A stretch of DNA of 64,000 nucleotides from Nostoc sp. NMS8 (lineage in GTDB: Bacteria; Cyanobacteriota; Cyanobacteriia; Cyanobacteriales; Nostocaceae), in the NCBI RefSeq assembly GCF_017115045.1, contig NZ_JABXKK010000062.1:124001-188000 (forward strand). Reading direction: 5' to 3'. Shown piece after piece: positions 1 through 9,402 of this stretch. How positions within the stretch are numbered: the stretch's first letter is position 1; every line of letters begins with the position of its first letter. The translations under genes and the position numbers were made by a program. The notes below the pieces were generated by a model. The model saw nothing but the letters and a program-made list of their open reading frames with translations. It was not told the origin of the DNA and made no database searches.

Positions 1-361
1 CAAAAGCGTCATCCCCTGGCATTACAATGAGGGTTCTACTATTACGTTGCACAATTTCCTGCACTACTTCTAAGCCATAACCCCAATAAGAGCGTCCTCC
101 TAACAAGCGCAAAATAATTACTTGGGCATGTTCTAAAACTTGCTCTCCATAAGTATCTATACTTAATTGTTGCTGCAACTGCAACAGGTTGGCGACTCTT
201 AATGCCGGAAAGCTTATAGGTAATTTGGGAACCGCAGCTGCCAAGGTTTGAATGTCGGTATCAGCAGCCGTAATCAACACGAAAGGCGCTGGAGTTTGTT
301 CTAAAAAAATTAAACCTTCTGACTGATTCCATCCACCCGATGTGCTACTTATACGATGCAT
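1..361 (-). CDS. cobN: Cobaltochelatase subunit CobN, N-terminal 120 residues (cut by window edge)
   Basis: Reading frame open from an ATG at 361 to the window edge, so only the N-terminus is present. The translation starts MHRISSTSGGWNQ and contains LIFLEQTPAPFVLITAADTD, then FPALRVANLLQLQQQ, then IILRLLGGRSYWGYGLE, the recognisable start of cyanobacterial CobN-type large chelatase subunits, which insert cobalt into the corrin ring or, in the related ChlH, magnesium into protoporphyrin. The GGRSYW segment is typical of CobN rather than ChlH. The catalytic bulk lies outside the window. Family assignment is from recognised sequence, not a search. Confidence 0.85.
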   Translation of the reverse strand, partial: MHRISSTSGGWNQSEGLIFLEQTPAPFVLITAADTDIQTLAAAVPKLPISFPALRVANLLQLQQQLSIDTYGEQVLEHAQVIILRLLGGRSYWGYGLEVVQEIVQRNSRTLIVMPGDDAF

Positions 362-455
362 AATCCTGTGTTACCGTTTTAAGTTATTGGTTAGTACATA
401 ATCAAAACAAACTTTTTTCCCTGGATTCAGCCCTCTCTTACCAAAATGATTGAAA

Positions 456-2489
456 ATGCTTAGTTTTCCTGATTTGAGCTTTTCTCGAACCTTGCCTATT
501 GTTGTATTTAATCAGCTTGGGGAGTTGTTAGAACAGATGGCTCAAACGGTGGGAAGTGCCGTTTTGATACTGAGAGAAGCTGTGTTAGTGCGGGTTTACA
601 TACCTGTAAAGTGGCAAAGGCAAAGGTTTACATTAGTGGTTTCTGAACAGTTTAGCGTCCTTTTGGTAGGAACGTTTGAGCAAGGAAGTAGGGAAACAGA
701 GGGGCAAGAAACTTACTCAGAAATCAATGCTCAGTTGACGTTTAATTTGGAGGCGATCGCTTCTTTTGTCTGCGAATTGAGAGATTTATTTGAGTGCGAT
801 TCTTCTACTCACCAAAATCTCGAACGCTATCAGCAAATTATTAGACCTAATGATGCCACGCTCCAAAGTCAATTTACGCTGTTGTTATTAGAATATCTCC
901 TAACTCAGCCAAACCAAGAAATAATAGCATCTCCAAGCCCAGTTGGGCCAGCAGTTTATATCTGTCAGCCAGTGGAAGATGCTTTAAAAAAACAGATTTC
1001 CCAAGAGCGGTTGTTAAATCAGGTAACAACGCAGATCCGCAAAAGTCTGGATTTGCCTGTCATTATGGCAACGGCAATTACACAGGTGCGTGAGTTTCTG
1101 GAATTAGACAGATTAGTAATTTATAAATTTGAAGGTTCCCAAGTCAATAGTCAACAATACCAATCTGATAATATTCCCCTCAATGAAACGGCACTGGCAA
1201 TAGGCATGGAACTATCAGTTAGGGAACCTTCTGAAATCGATTTTTATATACACGAGAACAACAATAAAGACTCACCTTTTATATCAGTAAATAATCAACC
1301 TCTACTAGAAGATTATCAAAAATATGGTGGTTATATTGTCTATGAAGCCCGTGCTACAGATGCTATTACATCGGTGTTGAATTACACGGAGAAAAATTGC
1401 TTTATCCGAACCTCTCAGTGTTGGGAGAAGTATCGACAAGGCTTTACCTTAGCTGTGGATAATGTCGAAAAAACTTATGCTCTGGAAGAGTGTTTGTTAA
1501 ATTTTTTAAGGGAATGCCAAGTTAGGGCTAAGTTCGCTGCACCGATTATGTTTGAGGACAAACTGTGGGGATTGCTGATTGCTCATCATTGCGATGAACC
1601 CCACCAGTGGAATGATAGCGAAAAAAACTTGCTAATTGCGATCGCAGAACAATTAGCGATCGCTATTCACCAAGCTGAGTTAATGCAAACCCTCACCCAA
1701 GAAAAACAAAATCTCGAACAACGAGTGATTGAGCGCACAATGGCTCTGCGTGATGCGCTCCTCGCCGCCGAAGCTGCTAGCCGGATCAGAAGTGAGTTTC
1801 TCGCTACTATCAGTCATGAATTGCTCACGCCTTTAACTTATGTGATTGGGATGTCTTCGACATTATTACGCTGGCCTTTGGGCGAATTGAGCCAACGACA
1901 ACGGGGTTATCTACAAACAATTCACGACAGTGGAGAACATTTATTAGAAATGATTAATCACATCCTCGATCTATCGCAAATCGAGGCTGGGAAGACAGCT
2001 TTAAATATTTCGGAATTTTCTTTAGTGAATGTTGCTCAAAATGCTGTAGAGTCACTGCGAAAAAAAGCAACAAGCGAACAAATTAATCTCATACTGGATT
2101 TACAAATCGATTCCAGTCGCGATCGCTTTATCGGCGATGCAGAAAGGGTAGAACAAATTCTCTGGAATTTATTAACTAATGCGATTAAATTCACTCCTGC
2201 GGATGGCAGCGTTACCTTACGTCTTTGGGTGGAAGATGACACTGCTATTTTTCAAGTGGAAGATACCGGAATTGGTATTCCTGAAGAACAATTACCATTA
2301 CTGTTTGAGAAATTTCAGCAACTCGATACGCCCTATCGCCGCCGCTACGAAGGCACAGGAGTTGGACTAGCTTTAACGAAACAACTTGTACAACTCCACC
2401 GGGGTCGAATTGAAGTAGAATCAACTGTTAGTATTGGCTCAATTTTTACTGTATGGATACCAAGTCAGACAGTGAGAGTGGTGAGTTAA
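456..2489 (+). CDS. GAF-domain sensor histidine kinase
   Basis: Soluble sensor kinase of about 677 residues. The N-terminal 150 residues are of unclear family. A phytochrome-type GAF domain spans roughly 185-410. A short coiled linker leads to a HisKA domain with phospho-acceptor His454 in ISHELLTPL and a HATPase domain with N-box NLLTNAIKF, G1 DTGIGIP and G2 GTGVGLALT. No membrane segment or receiver is present, so a separate response regulator must be the partner; none is adjacent. In the GAF domain the cysteine that attaches bilin in cyanobacteriochromes is kept (Cys346, in EECLLNFL), but the usual next His is Leu. I placed the start at ATG 456; a TTG at 450 would add two residues. Ligand and output are unknown. 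Confidence 0.85.
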   Translation: MLSFPDLSFSRTLPIVVFNQLGELLEQMAQTVGSAVLILREAVLVRVYIPVKWQRQRFTLVVSEQFSVLLVGTFEQGSRETEGQETYSEINAQLTFNLEAIASFVCELRDLFECDSSTHQNLERYQQIIRPNDATLQSQFTLLLLEYLLTQPNQEIIASPSPVGPAVYICQPVEDALKKQISQERLLNQVTTQIRKSLDLPVIMATAITQVREFLELDRLVIYKFEGSQVNSQQYQSDNIPLNETALAIGMELSVREPSEIDFYIHENNNKDSPFISVNNQPLLEDYQKYGGYIVYEARATDAITSVLNYTEKNCFIRTSQCWEKYRQGFTLAVDNVEKTYALEECLLNFLRECQVRAKFAAPIMFEDKLWGLLIAHHCDEPHQWNDSEKNLLIAIAEQLAIAIHQAELMQTLTQEKQNLEQRVIERTMALRDALLAAEAASRIRSEFLATISHELLTPLTYVIGMSSTLLRWPLGELSQRQRGYLQTIHDSGEHLLEMINHILDLSQIEAGKTALNISEFSLVNVAQNAVESLRKKATSEQINLILDLQIDSSRDRFIGDAERVEQILWNLLTNAIKFTPADGSVTLRLWVEDDTAIFQVEDTGIGIPEEQLPLLFEKFQQLDTPYRRRYEGTGVGLALTKQLVQLHRGRIEVESTVSIGSIFTVWIPSQTVRVVS

Positions 2490-2540
2490 AAGTAATTCAA
2501 TGTCATTTTTATAAGAAGAATTCAGAATTCAGCGATTTGT

Positions 2541-3812
2541 TTAGCGCTCGATCCAACGGCTCACTGCTGGCAATTGTGTAGAGAAGCATAGCGCACCTAA
2601 CATACTCAAACTGCCACAGACAATCAAGGCATTAGTCGCACCAAAATTATGCGCCAAAGTTCCAGCTAACAGGTTCCCAAAGGGCATCATACCCACCATT
2701 GCTAAAGCATAAAAACTCATCACCCGTCCGCGCTTATCTTCGGCCACTAGGGTTTGGATAATCATATTACTACTGGTAATCATGAGGATGGTAAAGCAAC
2801 CTGTAAACACTAGTATGACGATCGACAGCCAAACTTGACGCGATAGTGAAAAGGAGATCAGACTCATCCCGATCAAGGCTTGAGAAACTACAATCAAACG
2901 CTCTAAACCCTTAATCCCTCGCCTGGTACTCAGATAAAAACAAGCAAACAACGATCCAATCGGCGCTGAGGTACTTAGATGAGCCATTGTAGCTGCATCC
3001 CCATTTAAAATCTTAGCGGCGAAAATGGGCATGAGCGCAACATGAGACATTCCGACTAAACCTTGTAACGCCAGCATTAATAAAATTGCTCTAATGGGCT
3101 GGAATTTGGAGACATATTCAAAGCCCTCCCGCAATTTCTGTAAAGTATCGCTAAGGTTCGTCAGGGTCAGCGTGGGTCTGGCTTTCAGCCGCATCGCTAG
3201 CAGCGTAAAGATGGCAGGGATATAGCTGAGAGTATCGTAGAGAAAACAATATTTCACCCCTAGCGTCGCAATCAAAATCCCGCCCATAGCTGGCCCCAAT
3301 ACCAGCGAGGAACTTAACATCACTGAATTCAAGGCGATCGCATTACTCCAATCGGCGCGATCGCCTACGGTTTCGGTGACAATTGTATGGCGCACGGGCA
3401 TATCTAATCCCTTGAGCAAACCATTGAGAACACTCAGTACCAGTAGGATGGGAAATGTAATCCAATTCTGAAAAGTCAGAATCGTTAAAGTCAGGGAAAC
3501 GCTGATTCCCAATATCTGCACCACCATTAACAAGTCCCGACGACTCCAGCGATCGGACAATACGCCCGAAAAGGGAATCAATAATAATGTCGGTAAAAAT
3601 TGTACAAACCCTGCAACTCCCAACAACCAAGCCGATTTAGTCAAATCGTATACTAGCCAAGGAATAGTCAACTGCTGGGTCATAAATGTCCCAGACATTG
3701 ATAGTAACTGTCCCCCAAAAAACAGGCGAAAATTACGCCAACGAAAGGCGGGTAAATGGTGGTAAAGGGTTTTACTTATGCGATCGCCTACTTGTCCATT
3801 CCAAATTTTCAT
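2541..3812 (-). CDS. MFS transporter (MFS_3/EntS-like exporter)
   Basis: Integral membrane protein of 423 residues with about 12 hydrophobic segments. The cytoplasmic loop motif between TM2 and TM3 reads GVLSDRWSRRDLL, matching the major facilitator signature, and the first segments (FRLFFGGQLLSMSGTFMTQ) resemble the MFS_3 group that includes the enterobactin exporter EntS. Substrate cannot be told from sequence; export of a small metabolite is most likely. It converges on the upstream sensor kinase (51 bases between their ends), so the two are not an operon. ATG start at 3812; no clear Shine-Dalgarno. A HIP1-type GCGATCGC lies in the upstream spacer. Confidence 0.85.
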   Translation of the reverse strand: MKIWNGQVGDRISKTLYHHLPAFRWRNFRLFFGGQLLSMSGTFMTQQLTIPWLVYDLTKSAWLLGVAGFVQFLPTLLLIPFSGVLSDRWSRRDLLMVVQILGISVSLTLTILTFQNWITFPILLVLSVLNGLLKGLDMPVRHTIVTETVGDRADWSNAIALNSVMLSSSLVLGPAMGGILIATLGVKYCFLYDTLSYIPAIFTLLAMRLKARPTLTLTNLSDTLQKLREGFEYVSKFQPIRAILLMLALQGLVGMSHVALMPIFAAKILNGDAATMAHLSTSAPIGSLFACFYLSTRRGIKGLERLIVVSQALIGMSLISFSLSRQVWLSIVILVFTGCFTILMITSSNMIIQTLVAEDKRGRVMSFYALAMVGMMPFGNLLAGTLAHNFGATNALIVCGSLSMLGALCFSTQLPAVSRWIER

Positions 3813-3910
3813 CAGGAGAAATTTTAATATGGTCTACGAACAATTAGATTAACTAACAATTATAGGATAACTGCGATCGCTTATCTGTCTGGGCTAACAC
3901 ATTTACCCAA

Positions 3911-4037
3911 ATAAGCTGTTGTGATTATAGTTTGCACATTGAGGCGGCAGGGGAGCAGGGTGCAGGGAGCAAGGGAGAGGATTTACAGGTTTTGCCTAAT
4001 CATGCTTGTGATGCAATTTGCAGGCGCAACAGCTTAT
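3911..4037. repeat. MITE-like palindromic element, copy 1
   Basis: 127-bp element with perfect 11-bp terminal inverted repeats (ATAAGCTGTTG / CAACAGCTTAT). A second copy, 104 bp, is at 46549-46652 and shares the ends, the GTGATTATAGTTTGCAC stretch and a GAGGCGGC core. No transposase and no convincing target duplication. It is the main content of the 518-base spacer between the MFS gene and the first DUF3131 gene. Confidence 0.75.
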
Positions 4038-4150
4038 CATCTGAATAAATTGGGTAATTTATTCTCTGGAAGTCCCCAATATTTGAGCATTGGATCGCTA
4101 CCTAAGTAATACTATAATTATTTACACAAAAATTACATTTAATAATCATG

Positions 4151-4257
4151 ACTTACGCACGGACTACGATTTTACGTCATTACGAGCAAAGCATTCGTGG
4201 AGCGCCTCGTAGAGAAGTAATCGCAAAGGCTTAGTTTTTGGTCGCGAGTGCGTAAGT
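4151..4257. repeat. Small palindromic interspersed repeat
   Basis: 107-bp stretch bounded by perfect 10-bp inverted repeats ACTTACGCAC / GTGCGTAAGT. The interior has a CTCGTAGAGAAG segment related to the CTCTC-rich motifs at 9170-9220 and 20785-20820. Non-coding, about 70 bases upstream of the DUF3131 gene, so it could carry or disturb that gene's promoter. Confidence 0.65.
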
Positions 4258-4330
4258 TCTATGTTAGTTAGATTTTAAAGTTGGGAAGAATGTATTTAGT
4301 GAAACTACGCAAGCAACGCTAATTTACAAT

Positions 4331-5881
4331 ATGAGTTCTGATTTTCAACCGCCACCTAAGAGCTTGTCCATACTAGCTTCTGTAGGAGGAGTAGTTACTG
4401 CTGTAATCGCGATCGCAATTTTAAATGGTTGGTCTAAGCACCTTTCCAAGACTTCTATAGCAAAACCAGAAATATCAACATCCGAAACTGCTTCCCGCCA
4501 ATTGCTACAACCAAGGAAACCCCAAACCCAAAGCCCTGTTTCTGATACTAAAGGAGCGGAAATAGTTGCCGATCTGGATGCGAAATCTGTAGTTTTGGCA
4601 GGTCAAGCCATTCCTAAGAACCAATTAACAGTAGCCATAATCCCATATACTGCTCCGGGAGTTGGAAAACTGACCCCAGAGGAGATAACAACTGCGCGTC
4701 AAGCTTGGTCATACTTCCAGCGCAATTGGAATGATGAAACTGGCTTGATCAATTCTGTGGATGGTTTTGCCTCTATCAGTATGTGGGATCAGACAGCGGC
4801 GATCGCAGCTTTAGTTAGCGCTAGAGAACTCAATATCGTGCCTGCGGCTGAATTTGATGCCAAAATGACCAAAATGTTGAATACATTAGCGTCTATCCCC
4901 TTGTATAAAGGAGAACTACCTAACAAGGTCTACAACGCTAAAACTCTTATACCCGTTAATTATGGTCAACTAGAAAAACGCGAAGAAATTGGTTGGTCAG
5001 CCATCGATTTGGGGAGAATGGCAATCTGGCTGAAGATTGTCGAGGCAAAGTATCCAGAAATGCGATCGCAAACAGCAGCAGTTTGGAAACATTGGCAAGT
5101 TAAGCGTCTAACCAAAAATGGCCAAATGTACGGTACTGCTGTCATCAAAGGTAAAGAACAGTATAACCAAGAAGGTCGCTTGGGCTATGAGAATTATGCC
5201 GCCTATGGTTTGAAATTATGGGGATTGGATGTTAAGCAAGCCTTAGATTATCAATCCCATACAGCCTTTGTTGACCTTTACGGACAGGGAATTCCTTACG
5301 ACAAACGCGACTATAAAAACTCTGGAGCCAATAATTACGTTCTGAGCGAACCTTATATCTTAGATGGCATCGAAACTGGGTTTCAAGCTTTGCCGAAAGT
5401 CTATGCCGATCGGATTTTAGCTGCTCAAGTAGCGCGTTATGAAGCGACAAAACAATTAACCGCCGTCACCGAAGACAACTTAGATCGCCCTCCATACTTC
5501 GTTTACAGCAGCCTGTTTGTCAACGGAGAACCTTGGGCAACGATTGCAGATACCGGAGAAAAACACAACGATTTGCGATTCCTCAGTGCCAAAGCTGCGA
5601 TCGGCTGGCATGTACTTTATAACACCGCATACACGCAGCAGTTATTTAATTTCGTTCAAAGCAACCTCAAATCAAAAGATGGCTGGTACAACGGTTTTTA
5701 TGAATCTCTGCGTCAGCCGAATAAAACTCTTACCGCTAATAATAATGGCGTAATTTTAGAGAGTTTGCTGTACAAGCAAGTTGGACAACCGCTCACCGTT
5801 TGGGCAGGAGTCAAAAACTATAAGTCAACCAAAAGGGGTATCAGAACACCACAAGTTACAGCTAAGATTCTCAGACCATGA
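4331..5881 (+). CDS. DUF3131 domain protein, membrane-anchored
   Basis: 516 residues. A hydrophobic segment at about 12-32 (LASVGGVVTAVIAIAILN) acts as signal anchor, then a polar linker, then one DUF3131 domain from about 120 to 490. Hallmarks are LTPEEITTARQAWSYFQRNW, the SMWDQTAA and GWSAIDLGRM stretches, the EGRLGYENYAAYGLKLWG block and the LTAVTEDNLDRPPYFVYSS block. DUF3131 has an all-helical, glycosidase-like appearance, but no activity is established to my knowledge. The next two genes are a double DUF3131 protein and a polysaccharide synthase, which suggests periplasmic handling of a glycan. ATG start at 4331. Confidence 0.85.
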   Translation: MSSDFQPPPKSLSILASVGGVVTAVIAIAILNGWSKHLSKTSIAKPEISTSETASRQLLQPRKPQTQSPVSDTKGAEIVADLDAKSVVLAGQAIPKNQLTVAIIPYTAPGVGKLTPEEITTARQAWSYFQRNWNDETGLINSVDGFASISMWDQTAAIAALVSARELNIVPAAEFDAKMTKMLNTLASIPLYKGELPNKVYNAKTLIPVNYGQLEKREEIGWSAIDLGRMAIWLKIVEAKYPEMRSQTAAVWKHWQVKRLTKNGQMYGTAVIKGKEQYNQEGRLGYENYAAYGLKLWGLDVKQALDYQSHTAFVDLYGQGIPYDKRDYKNSGANNYVLSEPYILDGIETGFQALPKVYADRILAAQVARYEATKQLTAVTEDNLDRPPYFVYSSLFVNGEPWATIADTGEKHNDLRFLSAKAAIGWHVLYNTAYTQQLFNFVQSNLKSKDGWYNGFYESLRQPNKTLTANNNGVILESLLYKQVGQPLTVWAGVKNYKSTKRGIRTPQVTAKILRP

Positions 5882-5944
5882 AAAACTGGCGTTGCATAAT
5901 AGAGGTCATCTACTGTGCAATGTCCATATTTTACCCACATAAGT

Positions 5945-6130
5945 CTATTCAATAACGCTACTTGATGGCAAAAGTCTCTGAAGGGACACTGAAATATCTG
6001 TAAATGCTAATGGTGTAATCGTTCCTTGCGTAAGAGTATATTCTTCAACATACTTACCATTTTGAGGGTTTCTGAACACAATCATCTGTTTAGCAGATAA
6101 ACAACTCAATATTCCTACGTACAAGCACCA
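5945..6130 (-). pseudogene. Remnant of a Uma2/DUF820-like protein (C-terminal fragment)
   Basis: On the minus strand a frame of about 61 codons reads from TGG at 6130 to TAG at 5945 and contains LSAKQMIVFRNPQNGKY, then YTLTQGTITPLAF, then DISVSLQRLLPSS. This looks like the C-terminal end of cyanobacterial Uma2 (DUF820) nucleases. An in-frame stop lies just upstream and there is no start codon or N-terminal half, so it is a decayed fragment. It fills most of the 321-base spacer between the two DUF3131 genes. Family assignment is from recognition only. Confidence 0.5.
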
Positions 6131-6202
6131 CTAATAAAACCTCAATTTATGAATTATAACTGTACAGACGGGCTATGACGCTCCTAACTCTTTCTTTACA
6201 TT

Positions 6203-8992
6203 ATGATATATAAACCCCCTCAACAAAAGCTGTTGAGATGGATTGCATTGTTCCTAATTGGAACATTTCTGCAATTTTTGTTTTACATCCCGACGCCAGT
6301 CTTATCCCAAAATTCCAATAGCTGTAGCAATATTACAGCCCCGCTCACACCTGAAGAACAAACTTATGCTCGTGCGGCTTGGCAGTATTTTGTCAAAAAT
6401 TATCAGCCAGCAACGGGATTTACGAATTCTACTGGGGGTTATCCTTCAGGTACACTCTGGGATATGGGTAACTACCTGATGGCATTGAATGCTGCACGGT
6501 GGTTAAATCTGACTGACCAAGCAGACTTTGATTCCCGCCTCAATAAGTTTTTGACGACTCTCAACACCCTGAAGTTATTTGAAGATGCGCTGCCAAATAA
6601 AGTTTATAACGCGGCCACTGCACAGATGGTTGATTATGGTAACAATCCACTAGATCGGGGTATTGGTTGGTCGGCTTTGGATGTTGGGCGAATTCTGGCG
6701 GCGTTTGATGTCATCCGTACCTGTCATCCGCAATATAATGAGTGGCTCAAAGGGATTGTAGCAAAGTGGCAGGTGGCGCGATCGCTCAAAGATGAACAAC
6801 TTTATGGCGCTACTGTTCTCCCAGACAACAAAACGTTACTGGTGCAAGAAGGACGACTCGGCTATGAAGAATACGGCGCTAGAGGTTATCAACTTTGGGG
6901 TTTCTCTGCATCCAAGGCTATTGCTTTAGAACCGTTTAAGTTAGTCGAAATTAATGGTGTCCAAATTCCTGTTGATAGCCGTGACTTTCAAAGCACCAAT
7001 GCTAATAATTATGTTGTGAGTGAGTCTTATATCCTGGATGGGATTGAATTTGGCTTGCAAGGTGAGTTAGCTGATTTTGCTGCTAGGGTTTTAGATGTGC
7101 AAAAACGGCGTTTTGATACCACAGGTCAGTTAACTGCCGTCACAGAAGATAATATCGACCAAGCACCTTATTTTCTCTACAACACCGTCTACGCCAACGG
7201 TGTCAACTGGGCAACTATTACGGATGCCAATCAACCTTATCCACAGTTTCGCAGCATCAGTACAAAAGCTGCTTTTGGCTGGCATTATCTATTTCCAGAT
7301 AATGCTTATGCCCAAAAAGTTTTTGATGTAGTCAAGGATCTTCGCAGTCCTGATGATGCTGGTTACTATGCTGGTATTTATGAAGAATCAAAACAACCCA
7401 ATAAAGCTTTAACAGGTAATACTAATGGGTTAATTTTGGAGATTTTATACTACAAAGCTAGGGGAAATCACCCTTTAATTGCTTCTGGCTCTGCAAGTGT
7501 TTCTAATGGTAAGCCTAGCGAAAATGCTTCTCCAGTAACACCTGCAAATCAAGCGAATTCTACTGTTAAGACTCCGATCGCAACTCCTACGGACAATTCT
7601 AAACCGACAGAAGTCGCTGTTGCACCGATTCCAGCAGTGGGTAGTCCATCATCTAACCTGAAGCTAGATCGACCACTGACGGTTATTGAACGGCGTTATG
7701 CAGAGGCGGCTTGGCGATACTTTCAAGCCAATTATCATTCTAAAAATGGGCTGATAGACGATCGCAGTGATTTCAAAGGCGCGACTCTCTGGGGATTGGG
7801 AAATTATCTCGCAGCCCTCCATGCAGCGCGATCGCTCGATATAATTACCCCCAAGGAATTTGACGGGCGCACTCGCCATCTGTTGGCAGCCTTGATAAAG
7901 TTACCGTTATTTGCTGGTGAATTGCCAAGTCGAAGTTACGATACGCGATCGCTGCAACCAGTAGATTATGGTGGAAATCCAATTCCAGAAGGAAACGGCT
8001 GGTCAGCTTTAGATTTAGGTAGAATGCTGGCAGCGCTTTACAACTTAAAAACCTGTCATCCAGAATACACGGCTGCGGTAGATAAAATAGTGTTGGATTG
8101 GTCATACTTACGTGTAGTGCGCGAAGGTATTCTTTCCAGCGCCACTGTCACCAAAGGGCAAGATGGGCGATATCTAACGCGCGTTAACCCAGAAATCCGC
8201 TTGGGTTATGAAGAATATGCCGCTCGTGCTTTTCAATTATGGGGGTTTAATCTTGAGCGTTCTGCTGTTGGGGGTGAATATCAAACTGCCTCAGTGGAAG
8301 GGGTGAAAGTCCCAATTCAACGCCATCGTACAGATACTAATTCCAAAAACCAATATACAGTTAGCAATCCTTTTGTACTCTATGCACTGGAGTTTGGACT
8401 AGATCCACAAATGCGATCGCTCTTTGAGCCAATTTTCCAGGCGCAAGCCGAACGTTACCGTCGCACCAACACCCTCACAGCCTCAGCCACCACCTTGATT
8501 GACCGTAAACCTTACACTGTCCACAGTACAATTACTGGACAAGGTGAGCCTTGGGCAGCTTTAGGAGATGATGGTAAACCAGTACCAAAGGGGCGATTGG
8601 TCAGTACAGCAGTCGCTTTTGCTTATAATGTCCTGCTTCCAGAAAACAAGTATAGTCAACAGTTACTCCAAGGAACGACTGACTTATATAATCCATCGGC
8701 TGGATTTTATGAGGGCTTCTACGAAACCACCGGCAAAACAGCAATTGGTTTCACTAGCGACACCAACAGTATAATTTTGCAATCCTTGTTATACAGCGTG
8801 ACAAATCGACAACCCTTAATTCGGCCGACTACCATCACGAACTCTCTTTGGTGGCAAGCTGTCACCGAGGGAAATTCTGGGCGGGGTCTACCTAGTACTG
8901 CCACACCACAAACCAAGTTAATTTCTGATAGTTCTGGAAGTTACTGGGTTTCAGATGGTAAAAATACCCATTTAGTAACTTGCACAAAATAA
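6203..8992 (+). CDS. Secreted protein with two tandem DUF3131 domains
   Basis: 929 residues. A signal peptide (hydrophobic 12-32, ending near PTPVLSQ) precedes DUF3131 domain 1 (about 45-415), a Ser/Thr/Pro-rich linker (about 425-490) and DUF3131 domain 2 (about 495-865). Both domains repeat the same landmarks as the upstream gene: YARAAWQYF / YAEAAWRYF, GWSALDVGRI / GWSALDLGRM, GRLGYEEYGARGYQLWG / LGYEEYAARAFQLWG. Domain 1 keeps the LTAVTEDNIDQAPYF block, while in domain 2 it has become LTASATTLIDRKPY, so domain 2 may have lost part of its site. Likely an envelope or periplasmic protein acting with the polysaccharide synthase downstream. Confidence 0.85.
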   Translation: MIYKPPQQKLLRWIALFLIGTFLQFLFYIPTPVLSQNSNSCSNITAPLTPEEQTYARAAWQYFVKNYQPATGFTNSTGGYPSGTLWDMGNYLMALNAARWLNLTDQADFDSRLNKFLTTLNTLKLFEDALPNKVYNAATAQMVDYGNNPLDRGIGWSALDVGRILAAFDVIRTCHPQYNEWLKGIVAKWQVARSLKDEQLYGATVLPDNKTLLVQEGRLGYEEYGARGYQLWGFSASKAIALEPFKLVEINGVQIPVDSRDFQSTNANNYVVSESYILDGIEFGLQGELADFAARVLDVQKRRFDTTGQLTAVTEDNIDQAPYFLYNTVYANGVNWATITDANQPYPQFRSISTKAAFGWHYLFPDNAYAQKVFDVVKDLRSPDDAGYYAGIYEESKQPNKALTGNTNGLILEILYYKARGNHPLIASGSASVSNGKPSENASPVTPANQANSTVKTPIATPTDNSKPTEVAVAPIPAVGSPSSNLKLDRPLTVIERRYAEAAWRYFQANYHSKNGLIDDRSDFKGATLWGLGNYLAALHAARSLDIITPKEFDGRTRHLLAALIKLPLFAGELPSRSYDTRSLQPVDYGGNPIPEGNGWSALDLGRMLAALYNLKTCHPEYTAAVDKIVLDWSYLRVVREGILSSATVTKGQDGRYLTRVNPEIRLGYEEYAARAFQLWGFNLERSAVGGEYQTASVEGVKVPIQRHRTDTNSKNQYTVSNPFVLYALEFGLDPQMRSLFEPIFQAQAERYRRTNTLTASATTLIDRKPYTVHSTITGQGEPWAALGDDGKPVPKGRLVSTAVAFAYNVLLPENKYSQQLLQGTTDLYNPSAGFYEGFYETTGKTAIGFTSDTNSIILQSLLYSVTNRQPLIRPTTITNSLWWQAVTEGNSGRGLPSTATPQTKLISDSSGSYWVSDGKNTHLVTCTK

Positions 8993-9402
8993 CAGAATTC
9001 TTGTAGAGACGTAGCACTGCTACGTCTTTACATCCGATTTATCGAACAGAATTCAGGAGTCAGGAGCGGAGCCGGAGACGCTCCGCCTCCGGTCAGAATG
9101 GGCTAAACCTTAGCTATCCGCTAAAAGAATGAATTTTGTACCACTGGCGGATAGCGCAGCGTAAAGCCTTCTCTTTCAGAGACGCTAACGCGAACGGCAT
9201 AGCAACTCTTAGAGAGGCTGCGCCAATGCTTAGAGCAAGTATTTTCGACTCGCGTCTTGATTCTGAATTCTGCATTCTTCTTCAAACCTCAATTCAGCAA
9301 TGCCAATTTTGGGTTAATCGAGAATAAGTTGTTAGTTACAAATTTAACTAGGGAATACTTGTTTTGAGGGGAGATGCAGATACATTAACTATCGGTACTA
9401 AA
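8993..9402. other. Intergenic region with stacked short palindromes
   Basis: About 410 bases without a gene. Besides the hairpin at its start it holds CCGGAG...CTCCGG at 9072-9092, a GCTATCCGC...GCGGATAGC hairpin at 9113-9155 and a CTCTTAGAGAGGCTGCGCC segment typical of Nostoc dispersed repeats. An open frame at 9136-9327 crosses these repeats and is not considered a gene. The promoter of the glycosyltransferase must lie at the right end, but no clear boxes are seen. Confidence 0.6.
9001..9032. terminator. Hairpin just after the double DUF3131 gene (repeat family GTAGCACTGCTAC)
   Basis: Inverted repeat TGTAGAGACGTAGCA / TGCTACGTCTTTACA, 8 bases after the stop codon. A close copy lies at 20919-20950 just after the giant kinase gene. 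It could end transcription, but both copies belong to a mobile-looking repeat family, so the terminator role is inference. Confidence 0.5.

Noticed and set aside
3343..3630. 95-codon minus-strand frame overlapping the MFS gene
   Set aside because: Same strand, shifted frame inside a clear transporter gene; no family likeness.
3921..4109. 62-codon frame across the palindromic element
   Set aside because: Most of it is the repeat element, which is interrupted in its second copy.
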